Shown here in pieces: positions 52,032-62,132 of a DNA stretch of 64,000 nt. A program made the position numbers and the translations under genes. Location of the stretch: the NCBI GenBank assembly GCA_002050165.1, contig MWSW01000010.1:1-64000 (forward strand), read 5' to 3'. Source of the DNA: Candidatus Tepidiaquacellales bacterium OLB4/UTCHB1 (GTDB lineage Bacteria > Bacteroidota > Ignavibacteria > Tepidaquicellales > Tepidaquicellaceae). How positions within the stretch are numbered: the stretch's first letter is position 1; the number at the start of each line of letters is the position of its first letter. The notes under the pieces are model-generated. The model did not search any database. It was not told where the DNA came from and was given only the letters and a program-made list of their open reading frames with translations.

Positions 52032-52682
52032 TTATACAAGTGATTGGTTGTTCCGGTTAAGCAGTTCAAGTACACGTCCCGCAATGTAATCTGCCAGATC
52101 ATTGAAATCTCGTGGATTGAAATCAAACGCCGGCATAGCAGGTACAATCTTCGCGCCATTATCAATTAGCCTCATCATATTCCCAAGGTGAATTTTGTTT
52201 AACGGTGTTTCGCGGGGTACGATAACAAGCGGTGTCCCGTAGGACATTGCGTAATCCGCCGATTTTTCAATCAATGTTTTTGCGTCTCCGCCCGCGATTC
52301 CTCCGAGTACTCCTGCAGCACACGGGCAAATTATCATTCCATGACATTCGTAATTATTTGTGAACAACTCTGATTTCAGGTCGAGGTTATTGTGTATCCG
52401 GATGGTTGATTTCATGATTATCAGTTCAGGGAAGAGCATTGATATATTGTTTTGTGTGAATTCAACGTTGCATTCGTTAAGCATTGAGTATTGCGCAAAA
52501 TCGGTCATAATCAGATCAATATTGTATTCACATTTTATTAAAGCTCTCAACATTCTCAAGCCGTATATAGCACCACTTGTGCCGGTAATTCCAAGCACTA
52601 TATTCCTACCACTCCCGTCGTAATTTTTAATCAATGATTTTGGTTGTGACTGAACGTTCGTGTAACTAAACTGCTCTTCCAT
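52032..52682 (-). CDS. ubiX: UbiX-family flavin prenyltransferase
   Basis: Makes prenylated FMN, the cofactor of UbiD-type decarboxylases. FMN-binding motif GITGTSGAIYGLRML is at residues 31-45, with the CPCAAGVLGGIAGGDAK block and the PREPL-like loop as PRETPLNKIHLGNMMRL, then PAMPAF. Size is 216 aa, longer than usual because of a polar N-terminal extension of about 25 residues. No ubiD is visible in the window. The gene abuts the ABC-2-like permease gene (1 nt) and its stop is 2 nt from the convergent outer-membrane fusion gene. Confidence 0.95.
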   Translation of the reverse strand: MEEQFSYTNVQSQPKSLIKNYDGSGRNIVLGITGTSGAIYGLRMLRALIKCEYNIDLIMTDFAQYSMLNECNVEFTQNNISMLFPELIIMKSTIRIHNNLDLKSELFTNNYECHGMIICPCAAGVLGGIAGGDAKTLIEKSADYAMSYGTPLVIVPRETPLNKIHLGNMMRLIDNGAKIVPAMPAFDFNPRDFNDLADYIAGRVLELLNRNNQSLV

Positions 52683-52683
52683 T

Positions 52684-54198
52684 TTATTTCTTTAAAATTA
52701 AAATTGCGATAATGAAAAATATAACTGACGCCGATATTACAAAAATAATATTTTGAAATGTAAAAATCTGAACGATGAAGACAATTATTGTGATACCCAG
52801 GGAGCTGAGTAGCGGTAGAAAATTTTTAAACGGATTCTCTGTTCCTGCATTTTTTGTGAAAGGAAATTCTTTAAATGTTTTCAGATACAGAGTCCCGGTC
52901 AACAATACTACAGAAGCTATAAACAATAAGTTCAAAAATAATGAAACGGGGGAGTTGTTAAAAAAAGCAATCAGCGAAACAACAGACACAACCGGTATCA
53001 GAAAAAATACAGTCAGAAACTTAAATGATCCAGCATTTGCATCCTTGATTTGAATGTTGGTGATATGAAATAACCATTGCGTGTTTTTATCTTTTGGGTC
53101 AGATGTTTTCATTATTCGCATTAAAGAAAACATTGAAAATAAAAGTAGGATTATTACTGCGGGCGAAAGGAGATCGAATTGAGGCTTCCAGGGAAACCCA
53201 TCTGGCATTGATGATGCCTGAAAAGTCGTAGTGGACAAGAATAAACCGATAATTGAAAATATTACCGGCATTAACATCAATGATAAAAACTTTAAACTTA
53301 AATCTCTTGATCCTGTGAAAAGTTCAAAAGTTAATTGATAGAAAGCTTTTTGGTATCTATTACTGCAAAAGAAGTTCAGTGTTGAGTTTACACAAAATCC
53401 CGTGAATTGTTTAATCCCGGAGTAACCGGTTTTAATTTTGGAGTTATTGTTATCCGAAAAACTGAGAATATTTTTCGATATAAAAAAAACTGTAAATAAA
53501 ATTGTTACAAAAGTCAAAATAGTAGTAAACAGGATTAATACGGGTTGTTCAATTGACTTAGCATATAACATTTGCGGAAAGAATCTCAGATAATTTATTG
53601 ATTCAATATCCGAGCGAACACCGGGTAATTCCTGTTTAAACCCGGTAGAAATAAATATGAACACAAAAAAGATTATTTGAAAAATTATAAATAGAAACGT
53701 TGATGAACCCGATAGTTTAAATGACAGAGCAAATAAAAGCATTAAAATAAACGTTACAGTGATTGTAAATTCGAACAGTATAAGAGTGTATAAAAAAACT
53801 TCTACTATGGAATTTGAATACTGGTAGTAAAAAAAAGCCGAAGGGATCAACAACACAATCACCAAAGCAAAAGAAAACAGGAAACCTGAAATAATTTTTG
53901 AAATTGTTAAATCACCCATACTGATAGGCATTGAAGCTAAAATCCGGTTATCTCTATTAAGAAAGAAAATATTTCTGAAATCATTTAATAGCATAAAACC
54001 AAGAAAAAAAAGCGCAAGCGAAATTGTAAGAAAGATGTATCCGGTTTTAGTAAAGGTAATGTAAAAGTTATATGAAAGTATAAAGTTTGAAATCAGATAA
54101 ATCAGAAGAATTCCGACAATCTTTCTGAACGAATTGTTGTCTTTATCCCGCAAAGTTTGAGAGATGAAAAATTTAGTCAGTAAAATAGATTTTCCCAA
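52684..54198 (-). CDS. Polytopic membrane protein, orphan ABC-2-like permease
   Basis: A 504-aa protein with about 12 hydrophobic segments. A short charged N-terminus (MGKSILLTKFFISQTLRDKDN) resembles export permeases of the ABC-2 class, and a motif region FRNIFFLNRDNRILASMPI resembles the coupling segment seen in putative bacteriocin/exporter permeases of the ABC-2 type. No ATPase partner is adjacent. The flanking genes encode MltG and UbiX, with 9 and 1 nt gaps. I cannot name the substrate, and the assignment to ABC-2 is tentative; it could be another multi-spanning protein. Confidence 0.7.
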   Translation of the reverse strand: MGKSILLTKFFISQTLRDKDNNSFRKIVGILLIYLISNFILSYNFYITFTKTGYIFLTISLALFFLGFMLLNDFRNIFFLNRDNRILASMPISMGDLTISKIISGFLFSFALVIVLLIPSAFFYYQYSNSIVEVFLYTLILFEFTITVTFILMLLFALSFKLSGSSTFLFIIFQIIFFVFIFISTGFKQELPGVRSDIESINYLRFFPQMLYAKSIEQPVLILFTTILTFVTILFTVFFISKNILSFSDNNNSKIKTGYSGIKQFTGFCVNSTLNFFCSNRYQKAFYQLTFELFTGSRDLSLKFLSLMLMPVIFSIIGLFLSTTTFQASSMPDGFPWKPQFDLLSPAVIILLLFSMFSLMRIMKTSDPKDKNTQWLFHITNIQIKDANAGSFKFLTVFFLIPVVSVVSLIAFFNNSPVSLFLNLLFIASVVLLTGTLYLKTFKEFPFTKNAGTENPFKNFLPLLSSLGITIIVFIVQIFTFQNIIFVISASVIFFIIAILILKK

Positions 54199-54207
54199 GT
54201 CTGGTAT

Positions 54208-55245
54208 TTAATTCTGATTTATTTTTTTCCTGTATTGTTTAACCGCTTCAAGGTGTTTTTCGTAATTTTCTGAAAATGTATGTCCGCCATCTCCGGAAGT
54301 AACAAAGAACAGAAAGTCGTGCTTCTGTGGATTAACGGCGGCAATTATAGCGTCCATACCGGGACTGTTAATAGGGCCGGGCGGTAAACCGAAATTTCTA
54401 TATGTGTTATATGGTGAATCAATTTTCAAGTCTTCGTAAAGTAGCCGGCTTTTGGGCCCATCGGGTAAAGAATATTGAACAGTAGGGTCAGCTTCGAGAC
54501 GCATGTGCTTTTTAATGCGGTTGTAATAAACACCGGCAATGGTGGGCATTTCGTCTTTAATGTAAGTTTCAGCTTCGATAATTGAGGCCATTGTTACAAT
54601 ATCGAGCAACTTTTCCGGTTCATTTAAAATCGGGCGGGTTTCCAATGATGTGTTCAATTTATTTTTAAAATTATCCACGAGGAGTTTTATTAAATCCCGT
54701 GAAGAAATATTAAGTGAAATTCGGTATGTATCGGGAAAAAGAAAACCTTCAAGAGTTTTTACTTTTCCTCTTAATCCTAATTCATTTATTAATGTCGTAT
54801 CAGAACAGGCAATGATAAATTCCTTAGAAGAAATTCCCAGCTTTGATTCAACCATGTTCGAAAGTTTCTTAATCGTAATACCTTCCGGTATTCTGAAATT
54901 TATCATTTGGACAAAAGTCGGATCGGTTAAAATCTGAATGATTTGGCTGTTGTTCAAGGGCTTTTTAAAAATATATTTCCCAGGCAATATACTTTCATCT
55001 TTATTACTGAGTTTTACCGCAATTTTGAATGTAAGAGTATTCTCTAAAATTCCGGCTTCGTTGAGTGCTGATATTACTTCTTCAAGATTATCGCCCTGAT
55101 TTATCCGGATTTTTATCCCTTCTTCAGAGCCTTTAAAGTTGTTAACGAAAAAAATCCTTGAGAATGAAATCAACAAAAGGAGTATAATTATCAGTCCCAA
55201 TCCCGAAAATATCTGCATTCTGTAACTTTGTGATATCCTCAGCAA
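54208..55245 (-). CDS. mltG: Endolytic murein transglycosylase MltG (YceG-like)
   Basis: A membrane-anchored lytic transglycosylase thought to terminate glycan strand synthesis. It has a short N-terminal cytoplasmic part and one transmembrane helix (about 16-34). A LysM-like region follows (GDNLEEVISALNEAGIL), then the catalytic YceG fold with glutamate 224 in MASIIEAETY, and GLPPGPINSPG toward the C-terminus. Length 345 aa is typical. The gene is downstream of the membrane glycosyltransferase. Confidence 0.96.
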   Translation of the reverse strand: MLRISQSYRMQIFSGLGLIIILLLLISFSRIFFVNNFKGSEEGIKIRINQGDNLEEVISALNEAGILENTLTFKIAVKLSNKDESILPGKYIFKKPLNNSQIIQILTDPTFVQMINFRIPEGITIKKLSNMVESKLGISSKEFIIACSDTTLINELGLRGKVKTLEGFLFPDTYRISLNISSRDLIKLLVDNFKNKLNTSLETRPILNEPEKLLDIVTMASIIEAETYIKDEMPTIAGVYYNRIKKHMRLEADPTVQYSLPDGPKSRLLYEDLKIDSPYNTYRNFGLPPGPINSPGMDAIIAAVNPQKHDFLFFVTSGDGGHTFSENYEKHLEAVKQYRKKINQN

Positions 55246-55298
55246 TTCAGTCTCCGGATCATTATTTCTTTTGAGGGATTAAATTTTGCCATATAATA

Positions 55299-57272
55299 TT
55301 ACTTGGGATTAATTTTATTATTAGCCATGGATTCAGCTCTCTGTTTTAAAGCGATAATGTTTTCATTTCCCGGATCTGTAATAAAAGCAAGCGTGAGATA
55401 TTTAAGCGCGGATATTTTATCACCGGTTTCAATATAAAAATTACCCAATTGATACAAAGCATCAGTGTATTTAGGATAAATATTAATTGCTTTAAGCAGG
55501 TTACTTTCAATTTCAGCATTGTTGCCTAGACTCGCGTAACAATATGCCATAAGGTAATATGTCAGGGATACGTCAGGTTCTTCTAAGACAGCGTGTGATA
55601 GCGCATTCAGCGCGATTTGTGGTTTATTCTGACTGATCATTTGCTCAGCGTAAGTAATCAACGATCGTGTTTTGTCCATGAGTATATGAGTTGAATCGGG
55701 ATAAAACTCAAATACTTCCATTACTTCAACAGGCGATTCGTTAATCGTTGAGAATAATGGTCTCTGATTGACAACTCTGAACCACTCTCTGAGAAATGCG
55801 AGATACTTAACGTCATTTTCCTTCATATAGTTTTTCAGAAAACCGGCATATTCGGGCGTGTTCAATTTTTTAACGAGTGCCGGGGTTATTAATCCTGCAG
55901 CGTCAATAATCTTCCTTTCACTGTAAAATCCAATTGCGCCTATATCGTGGGTACATATTACATCAGTTTCATTTGTGTGTTCTTTCAACCACTCTGCTGT
56001 AACAACCTGTCGGTTATGGATGTATCGGCATTCACTCGCGAACAGATCAGCGTTAGAAATGCATTCAGAAGTTGAAATTATCAGGCTAGTAAACAACACC
56101 AACAATGTAACTTGTTTAATTAGTCTGAATTTAAATTTACCGTACAGGAAAACGGCTGCTTGTGAAAAACCGTAAATCGAGAGGAATATAAAAAATGGAA
56201 TTATTGGCATCATGTATCTGCCGAATCTATGTGCATAAGGGAGCTTGTACCAGTAAATAAAAATAAATGCAAGGATGAAAATCAGATAAACAAAAAACCG
56301 GTTATACTTTTTTGAAAAGACATCAATGGTAATAAACAGAATTGAAATTAAAGTACCTGCCATTAAAATCGAGTAGCTCCCTGTAGTAAAATAGTCCCAG
56401 ACTTCAAGCGAGAGAAAGTCAACTCTGCTCCTGAACTCCGGAGAATAATAAGCCAGTTTTGCGTTATATGTATTCGGGAGCAACGATCCGGAGAGGTATA
56501 GGTTGAGGGAAAAGTACAATACCGCAACTACTGCGAACGCTGCAAATACTTTCATTAATTCCCGTTTAGTAAAAAGTTCAACCTGCTTGTTGGTTTTGTT
56601 AAGGTAAAGTTTATAAGCATAATCAATAATCAATGCGCCGATAAAGGCTACACCATCAGGTCTTGTCCAAAGGATTAATCCGAGAATTAAACCGGTTGGA
56701 ACCGGATTTCTCGATTTATAAAAAAACATTCCGAGAATAAGAAAAAAGATAAACATCGTAGTTTCCATTCCTGATGCGGCGATAAAGGTTAGCCACTTGT
56801 CTAACAGAAAAAAACCAATGCACAAAAACACTAATAATGAACTATTTCCAAATTCTTTTTCGGACAACCTGTAAAATGAAACTGCAGCCAGTAAAAAAAA
56901 TAAAACTCCGAAAAAATAACCAAGAATCATTTCGTTATGAGATATGAAAAATCCAATAGCCAGCAAAATTGTAAATAGCGGTGATGTTGAACCTGCGGTT
57001 GCAACCTCATTTTTAAAGTACGAGAAGCTACCATAGTCTGCAATATTTTTTGCGAACGTCAGATGTATCCATGGATCATCCAGAGGGAAACTGAGAAATC
57101 CATTTACAGCGTTTGCGTGAAAAATGAAGTAAACTGAAAGAGCTATCGCGATTATAACCGTAACCAGAATAACGATTTTGAGGTCAGGTGATTTGACAGT
57201 TTGAATGTTGAAATTAAATTCGGGAGTGGGTTTATTGGGTTTAGTTTTCCTGAATTTTTTGGGTGATATCAT
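55299..57272 (-). CDS. Polytopic membrane glycosyltransferase-like protein with C-terminal TPRs
   Basis: A 657-aa protein with about ten membrane segments in the first 430 residues. The first periplasmic loop contains DDPWIHLTFAKNIADYGSF, typical of the GT-C/PMT fold with an acidic residue in the first loop. The C-terminal 200 residues hold a soluble domain and TPR motifs (SLTYYLMAYCYASLGNNAEIE and KYTDALYQLGNFYIETGDK). It may transfer a lipid-linked sugar to proteins or lipids on the periplasmic side. Substrate is unknown. The gene is divergent from rho with 231 nt between. Confidence 0.85.
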   Translation of the reverse strand: MISPKKFRKTKPNKPTPEFNFNIQTVKSPDLKIVILVTVIIAIALSVYFIFHANAVNGFLSFPLDDPWIHLTFAKNIADYGSFSYFKNEVATAGSTSPLFTILLAIGFFISHNEMILGYFFGVLFFLLAAVSFYRLSEKEFGNSSLLVFLCIGFFLLDKWLTFIAASGMETTMFIFFLILGMFFYKSRNPVPTGLILGLILWTRPDGVAFIGALIIDYAYKLYLNKTNKQVELFTKRELMKVFAAFAVVAVLYFSLNLYLSGSLLPNTYNAKLAYYSPEFRSRVDFLSLEVWDYFTTGSYSILMAGTLISILFITIDVFSKKYNRFFVYLIFILAFIFIYWYKLPYAHRFGRYMMPIIPFFIFLSIYGFSQAAVFLYGKFKFRLIKQVTLLVLFTSLIISTSECISNADLFASECRYIHNRQVVTAEWLKEHTNETDVICTHDIGAIGFYSERKIIDAAGLITPALVKKLNTPEYAGFLKNYMKENDVKYLAFLREWFRVVNQRPLFSTINESPVEVMEVFEFYPDSTHILMDKTRSLITYAEQMISQNKPQIALNALSHAVLEEPDVSLTYYLMAYCYASLGNNAEIESNLLKAINIYPKYTDALYQLGNFYIETGDKISALKYLTLAFITDPGNENIIALKQRAESMANNKINPK

Positions 57273-57503
57273 TAAGCAAAATAATTATTAGGCAATGGAT
57301 TTTCAATTTAAAGGCAGAATTTTAAGAAATTCTCACTTGCAATTTTATTTTTATTCTGATAGTTTAAACATATCACTCCAAGAACAGATTATATATAACT
57401 TCATAACGACATTAGTTGACCTGATTTCAAAAACTCACAATACTCTATTCCTGCATTACAGTGCACCTAATTCAGATTAGGAAGTTACCCATTAATAAGA
57501 CAC
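57273..57503 (+). promoter_or_regulatory. rho 5' region between divergent genes
   Basis: A 231-nt AT-rich gap that must hold divergent promoters for the membrane glycosyltransferase gene and rho. It ends with a six-base inverted repeat, CCTAAT-TCAG-ATTAGG at 57466-57481, 22 nt before the rho ATG. rho is autoregulated in other bacteria by premature termination of its leader, so a leader function is plausible. There is no defined attenuator or riboswitch here. A short 61-codon open frame (57295-57480) inside it has no recognisable product. Confidence 0.35.
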
Positions 57504-58796
57504 ATGAACAATAAAATCACAAACGGCAAAAAAGTGGCTTCAGGTTCCACGAATATGGAGAACCTAAAATCAAAGAAGGTATCAGAATTGATTGCAGTTG
57601 CTAAGGAACTCAATGTTACCGGTTACAGCGATCTAAAGAAACAGGAATTGATATTTAAAATTATTGAAGCCCAAACCGCAAAAGATGGATACGCATTTGC
57701 CGAGGGAATACTTGAAGTTTTACAGGACGGGTATGGATTTCTGCGTTCCTCCGATTACAACTACTTGCCATCACCCGATGATATTTATGTATCACCTTCA
57801 CAGATTAAAAAATTCCTGCTTAGAACCGGCGATTCCATTAGTGGTCAGGTAAGACCGCCTAAAGAAGGCGAAAGGTTCTTTGCGTTACTAAAGGTGGAAG
57901 CAGTTAATTTTGAAAATCCAGATACAATAAGGGATCGGACTATTTTCGATAACCTGACACCGCTCTACCCGGATAAAAAGATTACACTTGAAACTGTTCC
58001 GGGAGAATACTCTATGAGGATGATGGATTTATTTACTCCTTTAGGTAAAGGGCAACGAGGGTTGATAGTTTCACCACCGAAAACTGGAAAAACCATACTG
58101 CTCCAGACAATTGCAAACAGCATCACCCGCAATCACCCTGAAATTCATCTCATAGTTCTCCTGATTGACGAGCGACCTGAAGAAGTTACAGATATGGAAC
58201 GAAACGTAAAAGCGGAAGTTATCAGTTCAACTTTCGATGAACCACCGGACAGGCACGTTCAGGTTTCAGAGATTGTACTTCAAAAGGCAAAAAGGTTGGT
58301 AGAGGCAAAGAAAGATGTTGTCATTCTCCTGGATAGCATTACCCGGCTTGCCAGAGCACATAACACAGTTAGTCCGCACTCCGGTAAAATTTTATCCGGA
58401 GGAGTTGATGCAAACGCGCTCCACAAACCTAAGCGTTTCTTCGGTGCTGCAAGAAACATCGACGAAGGCGGAAGCCTCACAATCATTGCAACTGCGTTGA
58501 TTGATACCGGTAGCAGAATGGATGAAGTTATTTTCGAAGAATTTAAGGGTACTGGAAACATGGAAATTGTATTGGACAGAAGGCTCTCCGACAGGAGAAT
58601 ATTTCCGGCAATGGACGTTAACAGGTCAGGGACGAGAAAAGAAGAACTATTATTATCGAATGAAACCTTGAACAGGGTATGGCTTTTAAGAAAGCTTACC
58701 TCGGATTTAAATTCTGTTGAAGCAATGGAATTCCTCCTCAATAAAATGCGGGGTACAAAATCTAATGAGGAATTCTTAGCAATCATGAATTCTTGA
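57504..58796 (+). CDS. rho: Transcription termination factor Rho
   Basis: Hexameric RNA-dependent ATPase that terminates transcription and isolates untranslated RNA. It has the SAP-like N-terminal domain ([18 protein letters not shown]) and the CSD-type RNA-binding domain ([22 protein letters not shown]). The P-loop region is [16 protein letters not shown], followed by [13 protein letters not shown] and [14 protein letters not shown], and the ring Q/R-loop segment [20 protein letters not shown]. Length 430 aa. It is followed by RNase G 21 nt later. Confidence 0.98.
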   Translation: MNNKITNGKKVASGSTNMENLKSKKVSELIAVAKELNVTGYSDLKKQELIFKIIEAQTAKDGYAFAEGILEVLQDGYGFLRSSDYNYLPSPDDIYVSPSQIKKFLLRTGDSISGQVRPPKEGERFFALLKVEAVNFENPDTIRDRTIFDNLTPLYPDKKITLETVPGEYSMRMMDLFTPLGKGQRGLIVSPPKTGKTILLQTIANSITRNHPEIHLIVLLIDERPEEVTDMERNVKAEVISSTFDEPPDRHVQVSEIVLQKAKRLVEAKKDVVILLDSITRLARAHNTVSPHSGKILSGGVDANALHKPKRFFGAARNIDEGGSLTIIATALIDTGSRMDEVIFEEFKGTGNMEIVLDRRLSDRRIFPAMDVNRSGTRKEELLLSNETLNRVWLLRKLTSDLNSVEAMEFLLNKMRGTKSNEEFLAIMNS

Positions 58797-58817
58797 TACT
58801 GATATAGAACCTACGTT

Positions 58818-60365
58818 ATGCGGAAAGATATACTGATTAATTCTACCTCGAAAGAGATCCGGATAGCGATAACTGAAGACGGCAAACTTGTTGAATTCTT
58901 CGTTGAAAGCCCGGAACAAAACAGGAACGTTGGTGATATTTACCTTGGAAAAGTTGCAAAAGTAATGCCCGGTATCAGGGCTGCTTTTATTAACCTTGGA
59001 TTTCAGCAAGATGCATTTCTCCATTTTTCCGATATAAATTATCTCGATGAAATGTCCGTCCTTCTGGATGATGATGCAGAAGTTGACGATGATGACGATG
59101 AATCCACCTCAAAGGATTCCGGCAAAGAAAAGCAAACTACCGCTGTTGACCTCGTCAGAGGTCAGGATATAATAGTCCAAATCACAAAGGAACCGGTAGG
59201 TAACAAAGGTGTGAGAGTTACCTCAAAAGTTTCTCTTCCCGGCAGGTATCTCGTATTAATGCCATTCAATAAAAAGATTGCAACGTCAAAGAAAATCTAT
59301 CAGTTCAGGGAAAAACAACGTCTGAAGAAGATTGTGAAATCAGTCTTACCAAAAGGGTTCGGTGTTATTGTCAGAACTGTTGCAGCCGGACAGGAAGAGA
59401 GCTTATTGCTTGATGATCTGAACAAGCTAATTAAAACCTGGAATGAGATTGAAGAAAACGTTAAATCAAAAAAGTCTCCCTCAATTCTTTATAAAGACGC
59501 TTCAACAACATCATCGGTGATTCGGGATTTATTGAAGGGCGATGTATCAAAAATTCTTGTAGACTCAAAAAAACTTTACAGGGAAATTATGTCGTACCTT
59601 GAAGTTACCTCACCCGGATTCGTCAGTAAAGTAGAACTGTACAACAGTAATCAGCCGCTTTTCGATGCGTTTAATATAGAGCGGCAAATTATGGAGTCGC
59701 TAAATAAGAAAGTATGGGTGAAAGGTGCAGGCTACATTGTAATAGAAACAACCGAAGCAATGACGGTGGTTGATGTTAATAGCGGGAAATACGCTAAGAA
59801 TACCGAACAGGAAATCAATTCACTTAATACAAATCTCGAATCAGCTAAAGAAATCGTAAGACAATTGCGATTGCGTGATATAGGTGGAATTATAGTGGTA
59901 GATTTTATTGATCTCTATGAAGAAAAGAACAGAAGAAAGTTGTATGAAGAATTGAAGAAAGAATTCAGAAGGGACAGGGCAAAAGCATCCGTGCTGCCGA
60001 TGAGCGATTTTGGACTTATTCAGATTACGAGACAAAGAGTGAGGCAAAATATTTTAAACAGGGTGTATGATACTTGCCCATATTGCAGAGGAACGGGGAA
60101 TGTAATGTCAAAGATGGGTTTTCAGACCGAAATAGAGCGATGGATACAACGTTATTCAGGAAATCCTTCTACAAGAAGGTTAACCTTACACGTCAATCCT
60201 ATCGTGAAAAGTTATTTACAGTCAGGGTTTATCACAGAACTGTTTAAGTTAAATTTGAAATATAAATTGTGGATTTCCGTAGAAAGCGATTCATCACTGA
60301 GTTTGGACGATTACAAATTTTTCACTGCTGATGACCGTGATATTACGAGTGAGTTTGAAATTTAA
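58818..60365 (+). CDS. rng: Ribonuclease G/E family endoribonuclease
   Basis: A 515-aa single-strand endoribonuclease for rRNA and mRNA processing. The S1 domain spans about 1-150 and has an acidic insertion (residues 82-104, LDDDAEVDDDDDESTSKD) in its loop. The DNase I-like catalytic domain has aspartate 319 in VVDVNSGK and aspartate 362 in VVDFIDLY. The zinc link CPYCRGTG is present, followed by a small C-terminal domain without the long RNase E degradosome scaffold. This size is RNase G-like. The gene is downstream of rho in the same orientation. Confidence 0.95.
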   Translation: MRKDILINSTSKEIRIAITEDGKLVEFFVESPEQNRNVGDIYLGKVAKVMPGIRAAFINLGFQQDAFLHFSDINYLDEMSVLLDDDAEVDDDDDESTSKDSGKEKQTTAVDLVRGQDIIVQITKEPVGNKGVRVTSKVSLPGRYLVLMPFNKKIATSKKIYQFREKQRLKKIVKSVLPKGFGVIVRTVAAGQEESLLLDDLNKLIKTWNEIEENVKSKKSPSILYKDASTTSSVIRDLLKGDVSKILVDSKKLYREIMSYLEVTSPGFVSKVELYNSNQPLFDAFNIERQIMESLNKKVWVKGAGYIVIETTEAMTVVDVNSGKYAKNTEQEINSLNTNLESAKEIVRQLRLRDIGGIIVVDFIDLYEEKNRRKLYEELKKEFRRDRAKASVLPMSDFGLIQITRQRVRQNILNRVYDTCPYCRGTGNVMSKMGFQTEIERWIQRYSGNPSTRRLTLHVNPIVKSYLQSGFITELFKLNLKYKLWISVESDSSLSLDDYKFFTADDRDITSEFEI

Positions 60366-60452
60366 AACTGAAACGAAAACCTAGATTTAAGTATTAACAA
60401 CTGAATTGAAATAGCTGACTATTAAAAGTAATTTCATCAATAAAATTTTCTA

Positions 60453-62132
60453 ATGCATAAGTTTATTATTGACAATCAGGAAGTAGAATACACTCCGGGA
60501 GAATCTATTATTCAAGCAGCAAAAAATGCCGGGATAGAAATTCCGAATTTTTGCTGGCATCCGGGATTATCTGTTGCAGGAAATTGCAGGATATGCCTTG
60601 TTGAAGTTGAAAAAATGCCAAAATTAGCGATAGCCTGTGCCACTCCGGTGACAGATGGTATGGTTGTTTACACTAAATCAAAACGCACTATTCACGCACA
60701 AAATGCGGTAATGGAATTCCTGTTGATTAATCACCCGTTGGACTGTCCCATTTGCGATGAAGCCGGGGAGTGTAAGTTGCAGGACTATGCTTATAAGTAC
60801 AGTGTCGGTATTTCAAGATTTGACGAAGAAAAATTCAAAAAAGATAAACGTGTTGATATCGGACCAAACGTAATGTTTGATGGCGACAGGTGCATTAGCT
60901 GCTCGAGATGTATTCGTTTTTGCGACGAGATAGCGAAATCACCACAGTTGACTTTTGTTCGCAGGGGCGAAATGGTAACTATAAGAACATTTCCCGGTGA
61001 AGAACTTGATAATCCGTATTCAATGAACGTCATTGAAATATGCCCGGTTGGCGCGTTAACCTCTAAAGATTTCAGGTTCAGGTCAAGGGTTTGGGAAATG
61101 TCAAATACCGAAAGCATTTGTCCCGGATGTTCCCGAGGTTGTAATACGAGGCTCGGGGTCAGGAACAATGAAATTCTTCGAATTGAGCCTCGGGAGAATT
61201 TAGAGGTAAATGATTACTGGCTTTGCGATTACGGCCGGCTGAACACATTTAAATACGTTAATGATAAAAATCTTAGAATCTCCGAACCTATTATTAAGTT
61301 AGATGAACCTGAAAATGAGAAGAAAGATACGGTAGAAACCGGATGGGACGAGGCAATCTCAAAAGCAGTTTCAATTCTTAGACGGTATAACTCATCAGAA
61401 ATTTTGTTTGTTGCATCTCCGTTCTCAACAATGGAAGACAACTACGCATTAAAGAAATTTGCTACAGAAATTATCAAAACTGAGAATATTTTCTACATCC
61501 CGCTGATTGACGAATCATTTGAAGACGACATACTTAGGAAGGCCGATAAAACACCGAATGCAACCGGATTAAAACTACTTGGAATCAATCCGTATAATAA
61601 TAACGATATTGCTGATCTTAAATCAAGAAAGTATAAATTGATTTACGTATTAAATGACGACTTTTCGAGGATCTCGGAGTATAGTGAATTTTCAAAGCAT
61701 ATTGATGTATCAATACAACATTTGCAGGTCCGGACGAAATTTATGAACAATGCAATCGTGATTTTCCCTGACTCAACTTATGCTGAGATTAATGGAACGT
61801 TTGTAAATTTCATGAATAGGATACAAAGGATTAAACCTGCAGTTGCAACAATTGAGAAGGAACGTTTAATCGGTGAGTTCTCGCTTTCACGGTGGGATAA
61901 GTTTGGAGCTCCAAATGACAGGTGGACGCACGGGAAAAAATTTAATTCGAGACCTGCATGGAAAGTTATTAAACAATTGACAAAAGCCTTCGGAACTGAT
62001 TTTGGATTTAATAACACTGAAGAAGTTTACATTGAATTGGCGAATGCTATTCCGGGATTAGAGGGAACGGATTACGAAGCGATAGGACAGAAGGGATTAC
62101 TCATTACTTCAAATATTAAAGCTGAAGTTTAA
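60453..62132 (+). CDS. nuoG: NADH-quinone oxidoreductase subunit G (short form)
   Basis: Electron-transfer subunit of complex I. Its N-terminus carries a 2Fe-2S site with cysteines 34, 45, 48 and 62. A His-Cys-type 4Fe-4S site follows, with H94, C98, C101 and C107, then cysteines 147, 150, 153 and 197 around CISCSRCIRFC. The N7-type ligands C223, C226, C230 and C258 are also present in the C-x2-C-x3-C-x27-C spacing. The C-terminal molybdopterin-oxidoreductase-like domain is shortened; at 559 aa the protein is much smaller than E. coli NuoG (about 900 aa). It lies downstream of rho and rng, far from other nuo genes. Confidence 0.93.
   Translation: MHKFIIDNQEVEYTPGESIIQAAKNAGIEIPNFCWHPGLSVAGNCRICLVEVEKMPKLAIACATPVTDGMVVYTKSKRTIHAQNAVMEFLLINHPLDCPICDEAGECKLQDYAYKYSVGISRFDEEKFKKDKRVDIGPNVMFDGDRCISCSRCIRFCDEIAKSPQLTFVRRGEMVTIRTFPGEELDNPYSMNVIEICPVGALTSKDFRFRSRVWEMSNTESICPGCSRGCNTRLGVRNNEILRIEPRENLEVNDYWLCDYGRLNTFKYVNDKNLRISEPIIKLDEPENEKKDTVETGWDEAISKAVSILRRYNSSEILFVASPFSTMEDNYALKKFATEIIKTENIFYIPLIDESFEDDILRKADKTPNATGLKLLGINPYNNNDIADLKSRKYKLIYVLNDDFSRISEYSEFSKHIDVSIQHLQVRTKFMNNAIVIFPDSTYAEINGTFVNFMNRIQRIKPAVATIEKERLIGEFSLSRWDKFGAPNDRWTHGKKFNSRPAWKVIKQLTKAFGTDFGFNNTEEVYIELANAIPGLEGTDYEAIGQKGLLITSNIKAEV

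Noticed and set aside
57295-57480. 61-codon open frame in the rho upstream region
   Set aside because: Very Phe/Leu-rich, no start signal or recognisable motif, and lies where rho promoter or leader sequence is expected.
58280-58786. 168-codon minus-strand open frame opposite rho
   Set aside because: It mirrors highly conserved rho codons and has no family features of its own, so it is a shadow.
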